Positions 22,253-24,905 of a DNA stretch of 24,905 bases are shown here, piece after piece. The first letter of the stretch is position 1. Each line of letters opens with the position of its first letter. The position numbers and the translations under genes are program-made. The stretch comes from a virus: positions 1 to 24,905 of IMG/VR virus record IMGVR_UViG_3300044796_000665. The stretch is one strand, 5' to 3'. The notes below the pieces were generated by a model. It was given only the letters and a program-made list of their open reading frames with translations, was not told where the DNA came from and did not search any database.

Positions 22253-22552
22253 CTAAGCCGCCTCGAGCGCCCGTTTCACCGCTTCGGGCTCATGCTCGAT
22301 GATCTTCAACAAGATCCTGGCGCTAGCTTCAGGCTGCTTGCGCTTTTGCTCCCAGTCGCGCACCGCGCCGGTAGAGAAGCCGAACCGCGCGGCGAACTCG
22401 GGCTGGGTGAGCCCGAGCTTGGTCCGGATCGCCTTCACATCCACGACTTCGGGAACGTGGACGCGGTAGGCAGCCGGATCGGCGCGTCCCTCGACGAACG
22501 CTAGCGCGTCTTCCAGCCCGGCCATGACCCGTTCGAAGTTCTTCTTGCTCAT
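22253..22552 (-). CDS. HTH antitoxin of a type II toxin-antitoxin pair (NadS/HigA-like)
   Basis: A 99-residue DNA-binding antitoxin. The N-terminal 'NFERVMAGLEDALAFVEG' is the usual toxin-contact part, followed by the link 'VPEVVDVKAIRTKLGLTQPE' and the Xre-type helix-turn-helix 'FAARFGFSTGAVRDWEQ', then 'ARILLKIIEHEPEAVKRAL'. It would neutralise the RelE-type toxin and repress the operon. ATG 22552 has GAAGGA seven bases upstream, and lies 11 bases after the toxin stop. Toxin-first order is typical for HigBA/RelE-NadS pairs. The frame is intact, with the residues expected for the HTH. Confidence 0.9.
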   Translation of the reverse strand: MSKKNFERVMAGLEDALAFVEGRADPAAYRVHVPEVVDVKAIRTKLGLTQPEFAARFGFSTGAVRDWEQKRKQPEASARILLKIIEHEPEAVKRALEAA

Positions 22553-22563
22553 CGTCCAATCCT

Positions 22564-22923
22564 TCAACCCATGGCCCGAGGGCCAAGGCTCTCAACCAGC
22601 CGGCCAGTCATTCTCGCCATCGCGCTCACTTCCGCACCGCTAAAATTTCCGCGCGTACCCTTGTAGAGCACGGTAATGAGGAACACCGGCGCGTGATCGC
22701 CGGCGAAATAGGTCACTACCCGATAGCCGCCTGACTTGCCGCGACCACGACCGGCGATCCGGACCTTGCGGCAGCCACCCGAACCGACGATCAGATCGCC
22801 CGCTTCGGGGTTAGCCGCGATCGTGTTCACCACCGCCGCCCTCTCGTCGACCGTCATGCCTTCGGTCTTGGCGGCGGCGAGATAGGCGCGGGTTTCGACG
22901 ACCGTGTGCACGAGCGCCTTCAT
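22564..22923 (-). CDS. RelE/HigB-family toxin
   Basis: A 119-residue toxin of the RelE-like superfamily, expected to be an mRNA-cleaving ribosome-dependent RNase that arrests growth when the antitoxin is lost. The family pattern is 'GDLIVGSGGCRKVRIAGRGR', 'GKSGGYRVVTYFAG' and 'PVFLITVLYKGTRGNFSGAE', including the basic and aromatic residues of the active cleft. The start is ATG 22923; an upstream in-frame start at 22947 would add eight arginine-rich residues and run through the operator-like palindrome. The pair is intact and lies between the methyltransferase and lysis cassette, oriented away from the latter. It may stabilise the prophage or act in defence; both are inference. Confidence 0.9.
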   Translation of the reverse strand: MKALVHTVVETRAYLAAAKTEGMTVDERAAVVNTIAANPEAGDLIVGSGGCRKVRIAGRGRGKSGGYRVVTYFAGDHAPVFLITVLYKGTRGNFSGAEVSAMARMTGRLVESLGPRAMG

Positions 22924-22937
22924 ACGGCGACGCCGTA
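22923..22937. promoter_or_regulatory. Palindrome at the toxin start, candidate autoregulatory operator
   Basis: TACGGCG (22923-22929), one base, CGCCGTA (22931-22937): a perfect seven-base inverted repeat touching the toxin start codon. This is the place where toxin-antitoxin complexes usually bind their own promoter. A second perfect palindrome, TGACGTCA (22961-22968), lies 24 bp further upstream. Together they would allow cooperative repression, though binding is inferred. Confidence 0.45.
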
Positions 22938-23029
22938 GACTATGCAAGCCAGAAGTGCGGTGACGTCATGATATCTGGCGGCGCCACGCGCCAACGGCGT
23001 CCGCCTCTGCCTCAACCCCGGAGACTCCC

Positions 23030-23293
23030 ATGACCGACCAATCGCCCGACGCGGCGCCCGTCGTGGCGTCCGTGAAACCCTGGTGGCTGGCGTTGATCCC
23101 CGACACCCGCGGCTGGCTGGCGATCGGATTCTTCGGGCTCACGGCGCACATCCTCGACCTGCTCGCCCAGACCCCGAACCTCGGTGAGAGTAAATTGTTC
23201 TTCGCCCTGGCCGAGGGCGTGGTCATCACCGGCCTGATCGGCGGGGTGGTGGCCTTCTACTACGCCGCCAGCCAAAAAGCGGACGACCAGTGA
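23030..23293 (+). CDS. Holin-like membrane protein
   Basis: An 87-residue protein with two predicted transmembrane helices (about 28-47, 'GWLAIGFFGLTAHILDLLA', and about 57-80, 'LFFALAEGVVITGLIGGVVA'), a short polar N-terminus and a charged C-terminal end ('SQKADDQ'). Size, topology and place directly before an endolysin fit a class II-like holin, which makes holes in the inner membrane at lysis. GGAG at about 23020 precedes ATG 23030. Holins diverge widely, so the call rests on topology and context. Confidence 0.7.
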   Translation: MTDQSPDAAPVVASVKPWWLALIPDTRGWLAIGFFGLTAHILDLLAQTPNLGESKLFFALAEGVVITGLIGGVVAFYYAASQKADDQ

Positions 23294-23308
23294 TCCATCG
23301 TTCGCTGA

Positions 23309-23341
23309 AGCTTCGGCGAGTCGGACCCGTCCGACGAAGCT
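23309..23341. repeat. Hairpin between holin and endolysin genes
   Basis: GTCGGAC (23320-23326) and GTCCGAC (23329-23335) form a seven-pair stem with a two-base gap, extended across a five-base bulge by AGCTTC (23309-23314) and GAAGCT (23336-23341). No T-run follows. It ends six bases before the endolysin ribosome site (AGGAG, 23347-23351), so it could affect endolysin translation. Confidence 0.5.
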
Positions 23342-23360
23342 CCGCCAGGAGCGTAGTCCG

Positions 23361-23966
23361 ATGATCACGCCGGCCAGACTGCGCGCCTTCGCGGGCCATT
23401 GCGACGCCGATGCGCTCGCCCCGCTGCTGGACGCCGAAGCCGCCCGCCGGAGGATCGACACGCCGGCTCGCGCGGCGGCCTGGATGGGCCAGATGGCGGT
23501 CGAGTGCGCCTATTTCACCGTCTTCAGCGAAAACCTGAACTATTCCGCCGATGCGCTGACCGCGGCCTGGCCGGCGCGCTTTCCCGCCGTGATCGCGGCC
23601 AACTACGCCCACAATCCTCCGAGGATCGCGGACCGCGCCTATGCCGGCCGGATGGGCAATGGCGATGAGGCCAGCGGCGACGGCTGGAGGTTTCGCGGGC
23701 GCGGGGTGCTGCAGATCACCGGGCGCGCCAACTACGCCAGCATGGGCGAGCTGACGGGTCTGGCCTTGCCGACCGAGCCCGATCTGCTGCTGGCGCCGGC
23801 CAACGGGATCCTCGCCGCCGGCGCCTTCTGGCAGGCGAAGGCGCTCAATTCGCTCGCCGACGAAGCCGACATCGAGGCCATCACGCGCGCGGTCAACGGC
23901 GGCCTCGGCGGGCTCGCCGCCCGCCTAGTGGCGACCAATGCGTTCCGCGCGCTCTGCAATCGCTGA
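23361..23966 (+). CDS. GH19-family endolysin (lysozyme/chitinase-like)
   Basis: A 201-residue glycoside hydrolase of family 19, used by many phages to cut peptidoglycan glycan strands. The catalytic region is clear: Glu48 in 'GQMAVECAYF', Glu57 in 'FSENLNYSADAL', then 'YAGRMGNGDEASGDGW' and 'FRGRGVLQITGRANY' (about 94-125). The C-terminal 'ITRAVNGGLGGLAAR' completes the fold. No signal peptide or separate wall-binding domain is visible, so it should depend on the holin upstream for release. ATG 23361 has AGGAG at 23347-23351. Length is normal for a single-domain phage GH19 enzyme. Confidence 0.92.
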   Translation: MITPARLRAFAGHCDADALAPLLDAEAARRRIDTPARAAAWMGQMAVECAYFTVFSENLNYSADALTAAWPARFPAVIAANYAHNPPRIADRAYAGRMGNGDEASGDGWRFRGRGVLQITGRANYASMGELTGLALPTEPDLLLAPANGILAAGAFWQAKALNSLADEADIEAITRAVNGGLGGLAARLVATNAFRALCNR

Positions 23967-24001
23967 GTTCAACCGCCCCCAGGGGCCAAGGAGACCAACC
24001 C

Positions 24002-24427
24002 ATGAGCATTCTGTCCCAACTGATCCAAGGCAAGATCACCCTGTCCCAAGCCGTCGGCGAAGCCGAAACCTGGCTCGGTCAGACCGAAACCAGCATTGAA
24101 AAGTCGATCGCCTCCGATCCCGCCGTCCAGTCCGCGGTGAACACCGTCATCGCCGACGGCAAGGCGGCCATCGCTGTCGGCGCCGACTGGGCGGGCACGG
24201 CGCTGTCGGGCGGCCTGGCCAACTTCGCCGACGAGCTCGCGAGCCTGGTGACCAAATATGTCCCGAAGCTGATCGGATCGGCCGGCGGCCCGCTCGCGGC
24301 CGCGTCGGTCACGGCCATCCAGGCGCTCGGCTCCGTCGGCGTCGCGGCCGTCCAGCACGAGGTGGCGAACATCGTCGCGGGCGCGCCATCATCGACCGCG
24401 CCCACGACCGGCGCCCAATCCGCGTAA
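24002..24427 (+). CDS. Small phage protein of unknown function (141 aa)
   Basis: A 141-residue, Ala/Ser/Val-rich protein with AAGGAG (23988-23993) eight bases before the ATG, in the lysis operon between endolysin and a membrane protein. It seems mainly helical ('ILSQLIQGKITLSQAVGEAE', 'AVQSAVNTVIADGKAAI') and has a weakly hydrophobic stretch at about 92-115 ('GGPLAAASVTAIQALGSVG') that could be amphipathic or membrane-associated. I do not recognise the family. Possible roles in lysis timing or membrane disruption are suggested only by position. Confidence 0.7.
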   Translation: MSILSQLIQGKITLSQAVGEAETWLGQTETSIEKSIASDPAVQSAVNTVIADGKAAIAVGADWAGTALSGGLANFADELASLVTKYVPKLIGSAGGPLAAASVTAIQALGSVGVAAVQHEVANIVAGAPSSTAPTTGAQSA

Positions 24428-24485
24428 CCGAACCCCAGCGCGGCCGGCGAGGCCTCGGCTGCTTCAATGAAACCGGAGAACAGAC

Positions 24486-24905
24486 ATGACCGCCATCGAC
24501 TGGCTGTCGGGATCGGCGGCCGCGGGCATGTTTCTGCTCTCGCTGGCCGCCGTCGCCGTCTCGCACGGCGTCCATCGGCAGAAGACCGACAACATCGAAG
24601 GCGATGTCCAAGCGCTCGGCGACCGGGTCACCGCCGTCGAGGCGCTGAAGATCTCCGTGGAAGGGCTCAGCCGCGGGATCGAGCATCTCGGCGAGCGGCT
24701 GATCGACAGCCAGAAGCTCAACGCCTCTGAACTCGGCCGGCTCGCCGATCAGATCGGGGCGGGCCAGAAGCTGATCGACGCGCGCTTCGACGCCATCCGG
24801 GAGCTGAGCGCGCGCGAGTTGGACGAGCTCAAGCACGGCGTCCGCAACATCCGACAGGCGCTCGAGTCGACTCAACGCGAGGTGGATCGGCGTTCGGCCG
24901 GGTAG
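24486..24905 (+). CDS. Membrane-anchored coiled-coil protein, possible spanin-like lysis protein
   Basis: A 139-residue protein with one N-terminal transmembrane helix (about 9-27, 'SAAAGMFLLSLAAVAVSHGV') followed by a long charged helical region with heptad-like spacing ('IEGDVQALGDRVTAVEAL', 'LIDARFDAIRELSARELDEL', 'VRNIRQALESTQREVDRR'). GGAGAA precedes the ATG. This layout and its place after holin and endolysin resemble an inner-membrane spanin (Rz-like), though no outer-membrane lipoprotein partner is seen overlapping it. It ends with the window, so a partner could lie just beyond. A structural or membrane-tether role is an alternative. Confidence 0.6.
   Translation: MTAIDWLSGSAAAGMFLLSLAAVAVSHGVHRQKTDNIEGDVQALGDRVTAVEALKISVEGLSRGIEHLGERLIDSQKLNASELGRLADQIGAGQKLIDARFDAIRELSARELDELKHGVRNIRQALESTQREVDRRSAG

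Noticed and set aside
21884-22504. Plus-strand frame over the antitoxin region
   Set aside because: It lies opposite the intact antitoxin gene, contains no known motif, and its composition is typical of an antisense shadow.

Overview
The window is the late (structural and lysis) half of a siphovirus-type prophage in a GC-rich bacterium. The host is most likely an alphaproteobacterium, and I lean to Caulobacterales (Caulobacter/Phenylobacterium-like). The reasons are strong G/C preference at third codon positions, a promoter that fits the Caulobacter housekeeping consensus (TTGACC...GCTATA), intergenic palindromes of the CGTCATCCCGG/CCGGGATGACG type often seen in alphaproteobacterial genomes, and a tail-tip gene block in the order found in alphaproteobacterial gene transfer agents (GTAs). 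Species level is inference.

Layout. 1-363: a small secreted protein of unknown function, probably host or boundary DNA. 364-682: a more AT-rich gene-free stretch ending in a promoter with a nearby inverted repeat. 728-2474: small and large terminase, overlapping by 113 bp. 2596-3474: a short-chain dehydrogenase on the opposite strand, set between terminase and portal. 3566-7621: portal, prohead protease with a scaffold-like tail, and a major capsid protein with an Ig-like insertion. 7709-10836: head-tail connector, gp10-like protein, tail terminator, a 60-aa protein, tail tube, and a tail assembly chaperone pair probably joined by a -1 frameshift. 10812-17419: a short tape measure, then DUF2460, DUF2163, an NlpC/P60 peptidase and a 1123-aa gpJ-like tail-tip protein. 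17420-20957: a conserved-looking unknown protein and two fibre-like proteins that both begin with Sec signal peptides. 20974-21828 (minus): a class I SAM methyltransferase. 22016-22923 (minus): a RelE-type toxin, an HTH (NadS/HigA-like) antitoxin, and a frameshifted remnant of a second HTH antitoxin. 23030-24905: holin-like protein, GH19 endolysin and two small proteins, the last with a membrane anchor and coiled coil.

How the parts work together. Terminase and portal package DNA into a shell shaped by the protease and capsid. Connector, gp10-like and terminator proteins join it to a tail built on the tube and tape measure by the chaperones. The tip (DUF2460/DUF2163/NlpC-P60/gpJ-like) binds the cell and opens the wall. 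The holin, endolysin and possibly the terminal membrane protein release progeny. The dehydrogenase, methyltransferase and toxin-antitoxin pair all lie on the minus strand at breaks in the plus-strand operon and look like cargo ('moron') genes. No integrase, repressor or replication gene lies in the window, so I cannot say from here whether this is an active phage, a defective prophage or a domesticated particle.

Nothing here is clearly a new biological system. The items most worth a second look are the exported fibre-like pair, the decayed antitoxin beside an intact toxin-antitoxin pair, the dehydrogenase splitting terminase from portal, the capsid Ig-like insertion, the chaperone frameshift, and host-type palindromes lodged in late intergenic gaps.
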